From positions 1 to 32,822 of the forward strand of contig CANQCN010000013.1 in the NCBI GenBank assembly GCA_947589685.1: a stretch of 32,822 nucleotides of DNA, in the 5' to 3' direction. The DNA is from an uncultured Clostridia bacterium. Its GTDB lineage: Bacteria > Bacillota > Clostridia > Christensenellales > CAG-314. Below are positions 1 through 8,361 of this stretch, in pieces. Under the pieces are notes generated by a model that did not search any database, was not told the origin of the DNA, and was given only the letters and a program-made list of their open reading frames with translations. Each line of letters begins with the position of its first letter. Position 1 is the first letter of the stretch. The translations under genes and the position numbers were made by a program.

Positions 1-85
1 TTGTAGACTACAAGGTTGATAGGTCGGAGGTGTAAGTTCGGTAACGCATTTAGCTGACCGATACTAATAGTCCGAACGCTTGTTC
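1..85 (+). rRNA. rrl: 23S ribosomal RNA, 3' end (partial)
   Basis: The window opens inside the conserved 3' terminal region of 23S rRNA. The block around 22-70 (GATAGGTCGGAGGTGTAAG, then the stretch through ATTTAGCTGACCGATACTAATAG) is the domain VI end seen in almost all bacteria. The exact 3' end is uncertain. A short inverted repeat (78-85 with 95-102) follows the conserved part and probably belongs to the processing stalk. Confidence 0.95.
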
Positions 86-216
86 AAATATTACGAACAA
101 GCCTTGAATACCAACAAACGAAATACGAAACTCGTTACACTAAGCTTTGTTTTGTGCAGTTATCAATGTTCCTTTCGTCAATTACGGTTACAACGCCTTT
201 GCGCGTGTAATACCAT
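86..216 (+). other. 23S-5S internal transcribed spacer
   Basis: This is a 130-nt spacer with no tRNA that I can fold. It contains the 3' arm (95-102) of a hairpin with the 23S end. A second weak inverted repeat lies near 185-213, just before the 5S gene, and may help processing. Nothing here looks coding. Confidence 0.6.
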
Positions 217-332
217 TGCGGTGATTTAGCTTTGGGGGATCCACCTGTTCTCATACCGAACACAGAAGTTAAGCCCCAAAACGCCTATGGTACTTGGCTG
301 GACACGGCCCGGAAGAGTAAGGTTTTGCCGCA
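217..332 (+). rRNA. rrf: 5S ribosomal RNA
   Basis: A 116-118 nt gene. The 5' end TGCGG (217-221) pairs with CCGCA (328-332) to form helix I. The conserved block CCTGTTCTCATACCGAACAC followed by AGAAGTTAAG (about 244-273) is the loop B/C signature of bacterial 5S rRNA. It follows 23S in the usual rRNA operon order and is directly followed by an intrinsic terminator. Confidence 0.95.
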
Positions 333-340
333 TCCATTAA

Positions 341-370
341 AAACTCCGATGATAAGTCGGAGTTTTTTTT
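341..370 (+). terminator. rRNA operon terminator
   Basis: AAACTCCGA (341-349) pairs with TCGGAGTTT (357-365) across a 7-nt loop, and a run of eight T follows. This is a textbook intrinsic terminator 8 nt after the end of the 5S gene. Confidence 0.9.
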
Positions 371-471
371 GCGGCAAAAAGGGTAAAAAAGCTAAATATG
401 GCGCGAAGCAAGACGTGCGCGCTGTTGAATTTGGGACGAATTGCGCCGATATATCGGTGATATGGTAACAA

Positions 472-503
472 ACAGCCCGAACTCCGCAAGGAATTCGGGC
501 TGT
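472..503 (-). terminator. Terminator for the minus-strand SLOG gene pair
   Basis: ACAGCCCGAA (472-481) pairs with TTCGGGCTGT (494-503), a perfect 10-bp stem with a 12-nt loop. Read on the minus strand it is followed by a short T-rich stretch, and it lies about 30 nt past the stop of the gene at 534-1241. Confidence 0.65.
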
Positions 504-533
504 GAATTTATTTCAGTCGTCAATGATGTGTTT

Positions 534-1241
534 TTATCGATCTACGCCTAAATTTAATTCCAACGTCTCGGCAAGATCGGTTATTTCTCGCGCAAAAGCG
601 GGGTTGTTTTTGATGGCAGCTTCGAATGCCGCAACGGGGTCGGGGTGTGTTGCGATCAGCTCTTTTATCACATGGGTATAGGCAATTCTCTTAAAAACAC
701 TTCTTTTGGACGATTCTTCGGCTTCTCGCAGTTCTCGTTTTAGTTTTCCGTTCGGCTCGTCGGTATCTTCCTTTATGTCGTTCAACCGAATAAAATATAT
801 CGGCTCTTTTTGCATTGCGACAAGCAAGGTCTCCCACGTCGGACCCGACTTTTGCCCGTTCCAAGCGGCGATAAGCTGTTCGGTTGTATCCACAAGCGAA
901 AAATCGCGCAAATGTCTTTTTTCGTCCGCTTTTTCCAAAATCGCGTTGCGGCGATCGAGTTCTTGTTTGTTGCGGTCACGGTTTGCTCGTTCGCTATCAA
1001 CAACGCAAATAAGTTTTATTTTCGGATATTTGTTTTCTTTCAGATAAAGGACAGCCTCGGCAAAGTCCAGATCGACGTTGTCGGACAGTCGGCAACAAAA
1101 CTCGTCGATTTCGCTATATTCTACCGCGATTGCAACAGCCTCCCTAACTTGTCTCAGATATTCGGCGTGCGGCGGGGACTCTTTGCCGTATTCCCACGGA
1201 AATTCTTCGGGCAGATTGCCGATAAAACCACATATTGACAT
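534..1241 (-). CDS. SLOG-superfamily (DUF1273/YspA-like) protein, 235 aa
   Basis: The N-terminus (MSICGFIGNLPEEFPW) matches the start of DUF1273-like SLOG proteins, where the usual TGHRP motif follows the first beta strand; here it reads GFIGN, so the His is replaced. Around residues 52-82 the pattern LSDNVDLDFAEAVL then YPKIKLICVVDSE matches the family's 'G(M/S)..GVD..AAEAVL..' nucleotide-binding region. QLIAAWNGQKSG (about 122-133) matches its later conserved strand. The C-terminal third (about 160-235) is charged and helical and I do not recognise it. SLOG folds bind nucleotides or nucleotide-derived ligands, and some act in stress or anti-phage signalling; this one's role is unknown. A good ribosome site (GTGAGG, 6 nt before ATG) supports the start. 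It lies 15 nt downstream of another SLOG gene, so the two are probably co-transcribed. Confidence 0.75.
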   Translation of the reverse strand: MSICGFIGNLPEEFPWEYGKESPPHAEYLRQVREAVAIAVEYSEIDEFCCRLSDNVDLDFAEAVLYLKENKYPKIKLICVVDSERANRDRNKQELDRRNAILEKADEKRHLRDFSLVDTTEQLIAAWNGQKSGPTWETLLVAMQKEPIYFIRLNDIKEDTDEPNGKLKRELREAEESSKRSVFKRIAYTHVIKELIATHPDPVAAFEAAIKNNPAFAREITDLAETLELNLGVDR

Positions 1242-1256
1242 AAATTACCTCACTGT

Positions 1257-1805
1257 TTATTCAAACAAATTTATCATTGTTTTCTTTTTCCGTTGCGCGT
1301 ATGTAAAAACCGCTGCCGTTCCGCTTTGCGGTTGATGATCCGAAACGAGGTTTTTAGACTGCTTTCGTCTCGGCGGCAAATAGTCTTTGTCGTAGTAGAA
1401 CACGCAGACGTCGCTGTTGTCTATCATCTCTTGATTGCGCATTATGTAGGCGTCCTTGGTCGCGTTTTGCGACTTTTGCGAATTGACGGCGCTTTCAAAA
1501 TCTTTGAGGCAGACCTTGCCGCCCGCGATCTCGGAAGAAAGCTGTTCAAGCTGTCGGCGTTCTTCCTTTGAAGTGATCGCCGTTTCGTGCGGCGTGTTGT
1601 AGCCGACCCTTTTGATAGCTGGGTATTGCGTTTGCAATTCGGTAACGACCTCCCAACACAAGGAGTCGAACTCGCTTCTGCTGCCGAACAAAAAGGTATC
1701 GGCGCCGTCTGAAATCAGTTTCAAAACGGTTTCGGTCAGTCTTGTTTTTATCCGCGTGGCATTTGCGACTGTTCGGTGTCCGATAAAGCATACTGTTTTT
1801 GACAT
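1257..1805 (-). CDS. SLOG-superfamily protein, 182 aa
   Basis: I start this gene at the ATG at 1805 (MSKTVCFIGHRTV), because the frame upstream to 2033 runs through a structured leader and resembles nothing. Residues 2-13 carry the first strand and the CFIGHR motif. DTFLFGSRSEFDSLC (about 33-47) and YPAIKRVGY (about 58-66) are typical of one SLOG subgroup common in Firmicutes. Near the C-terminus, RNQEMIDNSDVCVFYYD (about 122-138), then QSGTAAVFTYAQRKKKTMINLF, completes the family pattern. Expected to bind a nucleotide-like ligand; substrate unknown. There is no free Shine-Dalgarno: the only candidate (AAGGGG, 1824-1819) is inside the terminator-like hairpin of the leader, so translation may be controlled by that structure. 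The second SLOG gene follows after 15 nt. Confidence 0.8.
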   Translation of the reverse strand: MSKTVCFIGHRTVANATRIKTRLTETVLKLISDGADTFLFGSRSEFDSLCWEVVTELQTQYPAIKRVGYNTPHETAITSKEERRQLEQLSSEIAGGKVCLKDFESAVNSQKSQNATKDAYIMRNQEMIDNSDVCVFYYDKDYLPPRRKQSKNLVSDHQPQSGTAAVFTYAQRKKKTMINLFE

Positions 1806-1998
1806 AAAAGAAGTGCCGCCCCTTGGAGCGACACTCCGTAGAATACCGTTCCGTGGTTGCGACTCCATTAAACTACTTCCAGATAGAAAACAGTCCGAAA
1901 CAGGTATTGCTACCGATTGTTGACTGTTTTCTACCCAAATAAACGGATAGTACCCCTTTGCAAGGGGTTGAGTGGAAGTATAATAAAAATAGAGTCGC
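1806..1998 (-). promoter_or_regulatory. Structured 5' leader, riboswitch-like (leader 1)
   Basis: Coordinates are plus strand, read downward. The predicted +1 (1998) is the first base of GCGACTC (1998-1992), which pairs with GAGTCGC (1865-1859). Inside this, TACTTCC (1980-1974) pairs with GGAAGTA (1880-1874), and TAGAAAACAGTC (1933-1922) pairs with GACTGTTTTCTA (1895-1884). A side hairpin CCCCTT/AAGGGG sits at 1967-1953, and the tip has GGTA-GCAA-TACC (1914-1903), a GNRA tetraloop. A terminator-like hairpin follows at 1834-1813. Nested helices, a GNRA loop and a promoter placed exactly at the first paired base argue for a functional RNA. It matches no riboswitch class I know. Confidence 0.6.
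1807..1834 (-). terminator. Terminator or SD-sequestering hairpin in leader 1
   Basis: On the minus strand GTGTCGCTCC (1834-1825) pairs with GGGGCGGCAC (1822-1813), ten pairs including two G-U, followed by TTCTTTT and then the ATG at 1805. It could terminate transcription or hide the AAGGGG ribosome site. Confidence 0.55.
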
Positions 1999-2004
1999 AT
2001 TAGT

Positions 2005-2033
2005 ATTATAGCACGTCGCAATGAAAATATCAA
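2005..2033 (-). promoter_or_regulatory. Sigma-A promoter of the SLOG pair
   Basis: On the minus strand TTGATA (2033-2028), a 17-bp spacer and a perfect TATAAT (2010-2005). Predicted start near 1998, the first base of the leader's closing stem. Confidence 0.8.
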
Positions 2034-2277
2034 TAAAAAAAGATTTACAAACGCAAAAAGCCGATCTTATTTGAAAAACTCCGTTGCAATTTCCGTTATC
2101 GCTCCGATAGATCGGCGGGGCGGGGTTTGTTTGTTTCGGGGCGCAAAGTGGCGCAATGTGGCAAGCACAGCGGGGTTAGATCGTTGCCCTGAAAGTTTTG
2201 ACGCTTGAATAATGTTTTACTGTCTTCACGACGCAAAATATTGGCTATAATTTGTGCTATAATGGCAAAAGGAGCAA
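2034..2277 (+). promoter_or_regulatory. Divergent intergenic region with candidate hipA-like promoter
   Basis: No gene is visible at 2034-2240. Two TATAAT hexamers occur at 2246-2251 and 2258-2263, but neither has a convincing -35 box at 17 bp. The first leaves room for the ribosome site at 2267-2274 in the transcript. Start-site assignment is uncertain. Confidence 0.4.
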
Positions 2278-2352
2278 ATGAAACAGTTGAAAAACAAGTT
2301 GAAATATGATAAACTAAACAAAAGGAGGTTTGTCGGGTGGATTATATATTAA
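2278..2352 (+). CDS. Possible 24-aa leader peptide overlapping the kinase start
   Basis: ATG at 2278 is preceded by AAAAGGAG (2267-2274) with tight 3-nt spacing. It would encode a Lys-rich 24-residue peptide ending at a TAA inside the first codons of the HipA-like gene, in a different frame. The overlap suggests translational coupling, but the codons also contain the kinase gene's Shine-Dalgarno, so the frame could be chance. No homology recognised. Confidence 0.3.
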   Translation: MKQLKNKLKYDKLNKRRFVGWIIY

Positions 2353-3560
2353 TGCACAAAAACATTCCCGTAGCTTTGCTCAATTTGGACGAAGATACAG
2401 GTTTCATTCAAAAGATCAACGAATTGTATGCAGAAAAACATCTACCATATGGTGTTAAAGTAAAAAACGGTATTGCCGATAGAGCTTCCTTAAATGATTG
2501 GTGGGTCGATCGGTCGATACCCGCAAGTCGTTCCGGTATTGTCAAAGCTTTGGAAGTCTTGAATTTGACATCAACAAGGATGTTGCTTTTGAGATGTTTT
2601 GGGCTTAGTCTTTCCGACCAATATTGGATCAAGCCGAAGAATAGTGATCTGGAATGGAGCAAAATCAATTTTTTTGAAAACGGATTTTCCGAGGACGTAG
2701 GCGACGTTCTTTTGGGAAAGTTGGACAAGAAAGGTCATTTTGATTTCAGCTCTCCGGACAATACTTCTGACGGTTGCTTGAAAAAGCGGTGGAAGATCGT
2801 GGGAGGCAAGCGGTGTTTGTTCAAATCGGGCAGCAATCCGTTTATGCAGCAGCCTTTCAACGAAGTGATCGCGTCCAAGATAGCTGCTCGCCTCAATATC
2901 CCGCACGTAGATTACAGTATTGTATGGGATGACGGCGTTCCGTACAGCGTATGTGAAGACTTTATTGATGTAAACGCCGAGCTTGTCAGCGCATGGCGTA
3001 TTATGCAAATGACCAATAAAGACAACAACACCTCCGTCTATCGGCATTATATAAACTGCTGCAAAGCGCTTGGCGTCGCCGACATTGTAAATGCGGTAGA
3101 CCAAATGTTGGTTTTGGACTATATCATAGCAAATGAGGACAGACATCAAAATAATTTCGGGCTTATTCGAAACGCCGAAACGTTGGAATGGATATCCGCT
3201 GCTCCGATATTCGACAGCGGATCGTCTCTCGGTTATGACAAGATCGCAAGTCAAATAATTGCCGATTCCGGTGTGGAATGCAAACCATTCAAGAAAAAGC
3301 ATGGGGACCAAATCAAACTCGTATCATCATTCAAATGGATAAACTTCAATGCGCTTGATGGGGTGGAAGAAGATATAGTTTCCGTGTTGGATCGAGCGGG
3401 TGAATATATAGATGAAACCCGTAAGAATGCTATTGTCAAATCGGTGTTGCGCAGGATCGACAATTTGAAACGGATGTCTTCAACCGACGTGGATCATTCC
3501 GACACGACAGATGGCGACGTGGAAACGGACGCACCCGAAACTTACAACAAAAAACATTAA
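2337..3560 (+). CDS. HipA-like kinase-fold protein, orphan, 407 aa
   Basis: The GTG start at 2337 has a strong AGGAGG (2323-2328) 8 nt upstream. The N-terminal half (MDYILMHKNIPVALLNLDEDTGFI, then DRSIPASRSGIVKAL and LSLSDQYWIKP near 100) is the N-terminal region of a Firmicutes HipA-like family. The C-terminal half has the HipA/kinase core: K-containing strand CLFKSGSNP (about 162-170), the catalytic-loop pattern D261-YIIANED268RHQNNFG275, and the metal-binding PIFD293SG motif. HipA kinases phosphorylate protein targets such as a tRNA synthetase; the target here is unknown. A classical hipBA pair would have a HipB antitoxin upstream, but only a 24-codon frame is there, so this is an orphan rather than an evident toxin-antitoxin pair. 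The C-terminal tail (about 375-407) is acidic and probably disordered. Confidence 0.75.
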   Translation: MDYILMHKNIPVALLNLDEDTGFIQKINELYAEKHLPYGVKVKNGIADRASLNDWWVDRSIPASRSGIVKALEVLNLTSTRMLLLRCFGLSLSDQYWIKPKNSDLEWSKINFFENGFSEDVGDVLLGKLDKKGHFDFSSPDNTSDGCLKKRWKIVGGKRCLFKSGSNPFMQQPFNEVIASKIAARLNIPHVDYSIVWDDGVPYSVCEDFIDVNAELVSAWRIMQMTNKDNNTSVYRHYINCCKALGVADIVNAVDQMLVLDYIIANEDRHQNNFGLIRNAETLEWISAAPIFDSGSSLGYDKIASQIIADSGVECKPFKKKHGDQIKLVSSFKWINFNALDGVEEDIVSVLDRAGEYIDETRKNAIVKSVLRRIDNLKRMSSTDVDHSDTTDGDVETDAPETYNKKH

Positions 3561-3671
3561 ATTACAAGCGCGGTATATACCAATATATGCCGACGAACAA
3601 GCGTCCTGCGATGCCGTTTCGAGCGTGTTGCCTTGGCGACAAACGGCACATTTAAGAAGCTTGCCTATTGC

Positions 3672-3699
3672 AAATGCGGTTTCCGAAGAAGCCGCATTT
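3672..3699 (+). terminator. Inverted repeat after the HipA-like gene, weak terminator
   Basis: AAATGCGG (3672-3679) pairs with CCGCATTT (3692-3699), extendable by three more pairs. The following sequence is A/T-rich rather than a clean T run, so this is a weak or factor-assisted terminator at best. Confidence 0.4.
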
Positions 3700-3753
3700 A
3701 ATAATGAAAAAATATTTTGATATTTATTTTTTGATACTATTACTCACATAATT

Positions 3754-3782
3754 TTGACTGTTGACTGCAAAAGTGCTAATAT
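3754..3782 (+). promoter_or_regulatory. rpoBC promoter
   Basis: TTGACT (3754-3759), a 17-bp spacer, and TAATAT (3777-3782). A second TTGACT follows at 3761. The predicted start gives an untranslated leader of about 155 nt before rpoB. The usual rplJ-rplL genes are absent upstream, so rpoBC has its own promoter here. Confidence 0.7.
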
Positions 3783-3944
3783 ATACTTTGTGTATATGTG
3801 CCCTTAGGGGGATTTTTGCGCTTTTTTGCGTATTTTTACCCCAAAACACAAGCAATTTTGTATTTTCACGATACCATATTGCGGGCAAGTTTGCAACAAT
3901 TTTCGCCAAATTTTTTGAAAATATTTTTTGAGGAGTTTTGTGTA

Positions 3945-6900
3945 ATGCAGCAAGACATCAAGATTGTAAAATACGGAAATCACGAAAGAAAGTCGTTTTC
4001 CAAGACAAAGGAAGTACTGCCTTTGCCTAACCTGATCGAGGTGCAGAAATCCAGCTACCGTATGTTCATCGACAAGGGGATAAGAGAAGTTTTTGAGGAC
4101 TTTTCGCCCATAGAGGACTTTGCGGGACACTTCCGTTTGGACTTTTTGGAGCATCGCATCGACCCCAACCCCAAGTATACCGAGGAGGAGTGCCGTTTGC
4201 GCGACGCCACCTATGCCGCGCCTTTGCGTATCACCGTCGGTCTCACCAAAAAGGCTACGGGCGAGGTGATCAAGCAGGAAGTGTTTATGGGAGACTTCCC
4301 CTTGATGACCAACACGGGCAGCTTCATCATCAACGGCGCGGAGCGCGTCATCGTTTCGCAGTTGGTGCGTTCGCCCGGCGTGTACTGCGAAATTTTGCAG
4401 GACAAAAACGGCAAACCCGTCTACAACACTACGGCAATGCCCAGCCGCGGCGCTTGGTTGGAGATAGAGCATGACAGCAACGCCAACGTGTTGTACGTCC
4501 ACATCGACCGCAACCGCAAGCTGCCGATAACGGTGCTTTTGCGCGGCATTTTGCACGACGGCATCAGCAAGGGAAGCGGCAACTACATCGCCAAATTGAT
4601 GGAGTACGACCCCGTCATCGCGCTCACCTTTGCCAAGGACGACACGGCTACCGACCAGGAATCTCTCATCGAGATCTACCGTCGTCTGCGTCCGGGCGAG
4701 ATCCCCACGGACGAATCGGTGCAAAAGACGTTGAACGACCTGTTGTTCGACGCTCACCGCTACGACCTTGCGCGCGTGGGACGTTACAAATTCAACAAAA
4801 AGCTGGCGCTTGCGTCTCGTATCAAGGGCTTGACCCTCGGCAAGGACGTGGAAGTCGAGCTTCTTACCTTTGCCAAGTACACCCGCCTTGCAAAAGAACA
4901 GGCGGAGATCATCGCCAAGAGCGGCGTGGTAAGCGCTGTCAAGCTGCTTGACGACAAGGGCAGGACCGTTACCGTTGACGTGGCGGACAAAAAGTCGTTT
5001 TACGACAGCGTGGTGGACGGCTATCTGGACGAACAAGTCACCGTGCCTTACCGCCGCATTATTTCGGCGGGCACCAAGCTTACCGCCGCGGACGCTTTCG
5101 ACATTCAGCAAAGCGGCGTAAACGAAGTGTATGCCGACGAGCAGACCTATACGCAGATCTATGACGCAGCAAGCGCAAGCTCCGCCGCGGACTACGAACA
5201 GCTGCTTTCTCACAGCCTCAACAGCGTTGTCCTCACCGAAAAGGGCTCGTTGAACGTAGACGGCGAGCTTATCGACGCAAGCGGCAGAATACTTGTCGAC
5301 TTGCCGAAATCCACCTACGAAGAGAAGAAGAGCGAAATTCTCGTTTCCGAAGCGGCGCAGATCGCTTTCGAAAACGGTTTCAACGTGTACAAGTCCAAGG
5401 TAGCTAACGTGTTGGTATTTGCCAAGGAATGTCCTTACGTAAAGATCATAGGCAACCGCACCGTGGACGCGCGCACATTTGCCATGACGCAAAATCCCGA
5501 ATTTGCGGCTATCGACTTCGACAGCGACAAATTGGGACTTTACGAAGCGGTGGACAGCACCGTCCTGCGCGAAATTTTGCTTTCCGCCAAGAGCGTCGAG
5601 GACGCCGAGTCGGAAATACGCGAACGTAGGGACGAGCTTATCAGCAAGCATATCACTCATGCCGACATCATCGCCACCGTCAACTACAACCTCGGTTTGA
5701 AGTACGGAATCGGTTCCGCCGACGACATCGACCACTTGGGCAATCGTCGCGTACGCTCGATAGGCGAACTGCTTCAAAATCAATTCCGTATCGGCATTTC
5801 CCGTCTGGAAAGAGTCATTCGCGAGCGTATGGCAATTCAGGAGCCGGACAAAGCCACTCCGCAAACGCTCATCAACGTTCGCCCGGTAAGCAGCGCGATA
5901 AAGGAATTTTTCGGTTCATCGCAGCTGTCTCAATTTATGGATCAATCCAACCCCATTGCCGAGTTGACGCACAAGCGTAAGCTTTCCGCATTGGGTCCCG
6001 GCGGACTCAACCGTGATCGCGCCACATTCGAGGTGCGCGACGTTCACTACACGCACTACGGCAGAATGTGCCCCATCGAAACGCCCGAAGGTCAAAACAT
6101 CGGTCTTATCACATCGCTTGCGGGCTATGCGCGTATCAACGAATACGGCTTTATCGAGGCGCCCTACCGCAGAGTGGACAAGATACACAAGACCGTCACC
6201 GACACGGTGGAGTACTTGTCCGCGGACGAAGAGGACAAATACATCATCGGTCAGGCAAACGAACCGCTGGATGAAAACGGCTATTTCAAGAGAGAACGTA
6301 TCACTTGCCGCCGCCGCGAGGAAATTTTGGAGTTCCCGCGCGAAAGAGTGGACTACATCGACGTAAGCCCGCGGCAGTTGATCTCCGTGGCTACAAGCCT
6401 CATTCCCTTCCTGGAAAACGACGACACCAACCGCGCGTTGATGGGCAGTAACATGCAGCGTCAGGCAGTGCCCCTCATCAGTCCCGAAGCGCCTATCGTG
6501 GCTACGGGTATCGAGGCGCGTATCGCCTACGACAGCGGCGTGATGATCATTGCCGACGGCGACGGCGTCGTGCTGAAAGCCTCCGACAACAAGATCATTT
6601 TGCAACACGACGACGGCTCGCTGAAAGAGTACACTCTCAAAAAGTTCGTGCGTTCCAACCAAGGCACGTGTATCAACCAAAAGATCATCGTCAAAAAGGG
6701 CGATCGCGTCACCGAAGGTCAGGTGCTTGCGGACGGACCCTCCACCGACGGCGGCGAGTTGGCTCTCGGCAGAAATATGATGATCGGCTTTATGACCTGG
6801 GAGGGTTACAACTACGAGGACGCGGTACTGCTCAGCGAAAAGCTGGTCAAAGAGGACGCGTTTACCTCCATTCACATCGAAGAACACGAGATCGAATGTC

Positions 6901-8348
6901 GCGAAACCAAGCTCGGTCCCGAAGAATTTACCCGCGACATACCCAATGTGGGCGATGACGCGTTGAAGGATCTGGACGAGGAAGGCATCATTCGTATCGG
7001 CGCGGAAGTTCATCCCGGCGACATTCTGGTGGGCAAGGTCACTCCCAAGGGAGAGACCGATCTCACCCCCGAAGAGCGGCTGCTGCGCGCTATCTTCTCG
7101 GAAAAGGCGCGCGAGGTGAGAGACACCTCCTTGCGCGTACCCAACGGCGAGGGCGGCATAGTGGTGGACGTAAAGGTGTTCACCCGCGAAAACCGCGACG
7201 AGTTGGATCCCGGCGTAAGCAAGCTTGTGCGCGTGTACATAGCGCAAAAGCGCAAGATCTCCGTCGGCGACAAAATGGCGGGACGTCACGGCAACAAGGG
7301 CGTCGTTTCCCGCATACTTCCGGAAGAGGATATGCCCTTTATGGAGGACGGCACTCCGCTGCAAATCGTACTTAACCCCTTGGGCGTGCCCTCTCGTATG
7401 AACATCGGTCAGGTGTTGGAGGTCCACTTGGGACTCATCTCCAAGATGTTGGGCTGGAATATCGCAACTCCCGTTTTTGACGGAGCCAGCGAGGAAGAAA
7501 TTCGCCGACTTTTCGAAGAAAACGGCATGGTCAATCCCGAAACGGGCAAGGTGGACGGCAAGGTGCAGCTGTACGACGGACGTACGGGCGAACCTTTCGA
7601 AAACAGAGTTACCGTCGGTTATATGTACTATCTGAAACTCGTTCACTTGGTGGACGACAAGATCCACGCCCGCAGCACGGGTCCGTACAGCCTCGTTACG
7701 CAGCAGCCCTTGGGCGGCAAAGCTCAATTCGGCGGACAGCGTTTCGGCGAAATGGAAGTGTGGGCGTTGGAAGCCTACGGCGCGGCAAACGTATTGCAGG
7801 AAATTCTTACGGTCAAGTCCGACGACGTGGTGGGACGCGTCAAGACATACGAAGCCATCGTCAAGGGCGAAAATATCCCCGATCCGGGTATTCCCGAAAG
7901 CTTCAAGGTACTCATCAAAGAGCTTCAATCGTTGGCGTTGGACGTCAAGGTGCTTTCTCCCGACAAGGAAGAGATCATCGTGCGCGATTCCACCGACGAC
8001 GAGGCGGACTACAACGAGATCATGCAGTCGGAACGCGAGGATCGCAAGGCTACAATGCAGAACTTCTCCGAGGAGGACGAGATCAGTCTCGGCGACGCTT
8101 CGGATCAACATTCCTTCACCGACAGGGACGACGATTTCAGTCTGGACAGCCTGTTCGAAGAGGACGAAAGCACGCTCGACGATCTGTTCGGCAGCAAAAA
8201 AGAGGGCGCCGAGCTTGAAGATGAGGAAAATCTCGACGACGACGGTCTGGACAGCTTGTTGGACGCTATCCACGGCGGCGACGATGACGAAGATCTGTTC
8301 GACGACGAGGATGACGAGTCGGACGACGACAAAGACGACGAGGAATAA
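3945..8348 (+). CDS. rpoB: RNA polymerase beta subunit, 1467 aa
   Basis: Beta subunit of the core RNA polymerase. I start at ATG 3945 ([11 protein letters not shown]), which has GAGGAG 9 nt upstream; the frame extends upstream to 3798 only through the leader. Core landmarks: the rifampicin region from about 656 ([13 protein letters not shown] then [14 protein letters not shown]) with Asp, His and Ser at the usual resistance positions, so rifampicin sensitivity is expected; [26 protein letters not shown]; and [16 protein letters not shown] near 1105. Two regions are unusual. Between GRYKFNKKL (about 280) and [10 protein letters not shown] (about 571) the lobe is some 150-200 residues longer than my recollection of B. 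subtilis RpoB. After [10 protein letters not shown] (about 1350) there is a very acidic Asp/Glu-rich tail of over 110 residues. rpoC follows after 13 nt. Confidence 0.97.
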   Translation: MQQDIKIVKYGNHERKSFSKTKEVLPLPNLIEVQKSSYRMFIDKGIREVFEDFSPIEDFAGHFRLDFLEHRIDPNPKYTEEECRLRDATYAAPLRITVGLTKKATGEVIKQEVFMGDFPLMTNTGSFIINGAERVIVSQLVRSPGVYCEILQDKNGKPVYNTTAMPSRGAWLEIEHDSNANVLYVHIDRNRKLPITVLLRGILHDGISKGSGNYIAKLMEYDPVIALTFAKDDTATDQESLIEIYRRLRPGEIPTDESVQKTLNDLLFDAHRYDLARVGRYKFNKKLALASRIKGLTLGKDVEVELLTFAKYTRLAKEQAEIIAKSGVVSAVKLLDDKGRTVTVDVADKKSFYDSVVDGYLDEQVTVPYRRIISAGTKLTAADAFDIQQSGVNEVYADEQTYTQIYDAASASSAADYEQLLSHSLNSVVLTEKGSLNVDGELIDASGRILVDLPKSTYEEKKSEILVSEAAQIAFENGFNVYKSKVANVLVFAKECPYVKIIGNRTVDARTFAMTQNPEFAAIDFDSDKLGLYEAVDSTVLREILLSAKSVEDAESEIRERRDELISKHITHADIIATVNYNLGLKYGIGSADDIDHLGNRRVRSIGELLQNQFRIGISRLERVIRERMAIQEPDKATPQTLINVRPVSSAIKEFFGSSQLSQFMDQSNPIAELTHKRKLSALGPGGLNRDRATFEVRDVHYTHYGRMCPIETPEGQNIGLITSLAGYARINEYGFIEAPYRRVDKIHKTVTDTVEYLSADEEDKYIIGQANEPLDENGYFKRERITCRRREEILEFPRERVDYIDVSPRQLISVATSLIPFLENDDTNRALMGSNMQRQAVPLISPEAPIVATGIEARIAYDSGVMIIADGDGVVLKASDNKIILQHDDGSLKEYTLKKFVRSNQGTCINQKIIVKKGDRVTEGQVLADGPSTDGGELALGRNMMIGFMTWEGYNYEDAVLLSEKLVKEDAFTSIHIEEHEIECRETKLGPEEFTRDIPNVGDDALKDLDEEGIIRIGAEVHPGDILVGKVTPKGETDLTPEERLLRAIFSEKAREVRDTSLRVPNGEGGIVVDVKVFTRENRDELDPGVSKLVRVYIAQKRKISVGDKMAGRHGNKGVVSRILPEEDMPFMEDGTPLQIVLNPLGVPSRMNIGQVLEVHLGLISKMLGWNIATPVFDGASEEEIRRLFEENGMVNPETGKVDGKVQLYDGRTGEPFENRVTVGYMYYLKLVHLVDDKIHARSTGPYSLVTQQPLGGKAQFGGQRFGEMEVWALEAYGAANVLQEILTVKSDDVVGRVKTYEAIVKGENIPDPGIPESFKVLIKELQSLALDVKVLSPDKEEIIVRDSTDDEADYNEIMQSEREDRKATMQNFSEEDEISLGDASDQHSFTDRDDDFSLDSLFEEDESTLDDLFGSKKEGAELEDEENLDDDGLDSLLDAIHGGDDDEDLFDDEDDESDDDKDDEE

Positions 8349-8361
8349 GGAGGTTATGTAA

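Noticed and set aside
232-468. 78-codon open frame
   Set aside because: Runs through the 5S rRNA gene and its terminator.
1806-1998. Retron msr-msd or T-box reading of leader 1
   Set aside because: No reverse transcriptase nearby, and no T-box antiterminator consensus.
1806-2033. Upstream in-frame extension of the SLOG gene (76 extra residues)
   Set aside because: It would need translation through the promoter and structured leader; the protein similarity begins at MSKTVCFIGHR.
3798-3944. Upstream in-frame extension of rpoB from a GTG
   Set aside because: The GTG has no ribosome site, the 49 residues look random, and [11 protein letters not shown] with GAGGAG is the better start.
3804-5864. 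686-codon open frame on the minus strand
   Set aside because: Lies entirely antisense to rpoB; long because the rpoB codons rarely create stops on the other strand. No domain resemblance.
5916-8273. 785-codon open frame on the minus strand
   Set aside because: Antisense to the second half of rpoB, with no recognisable protein pattern.
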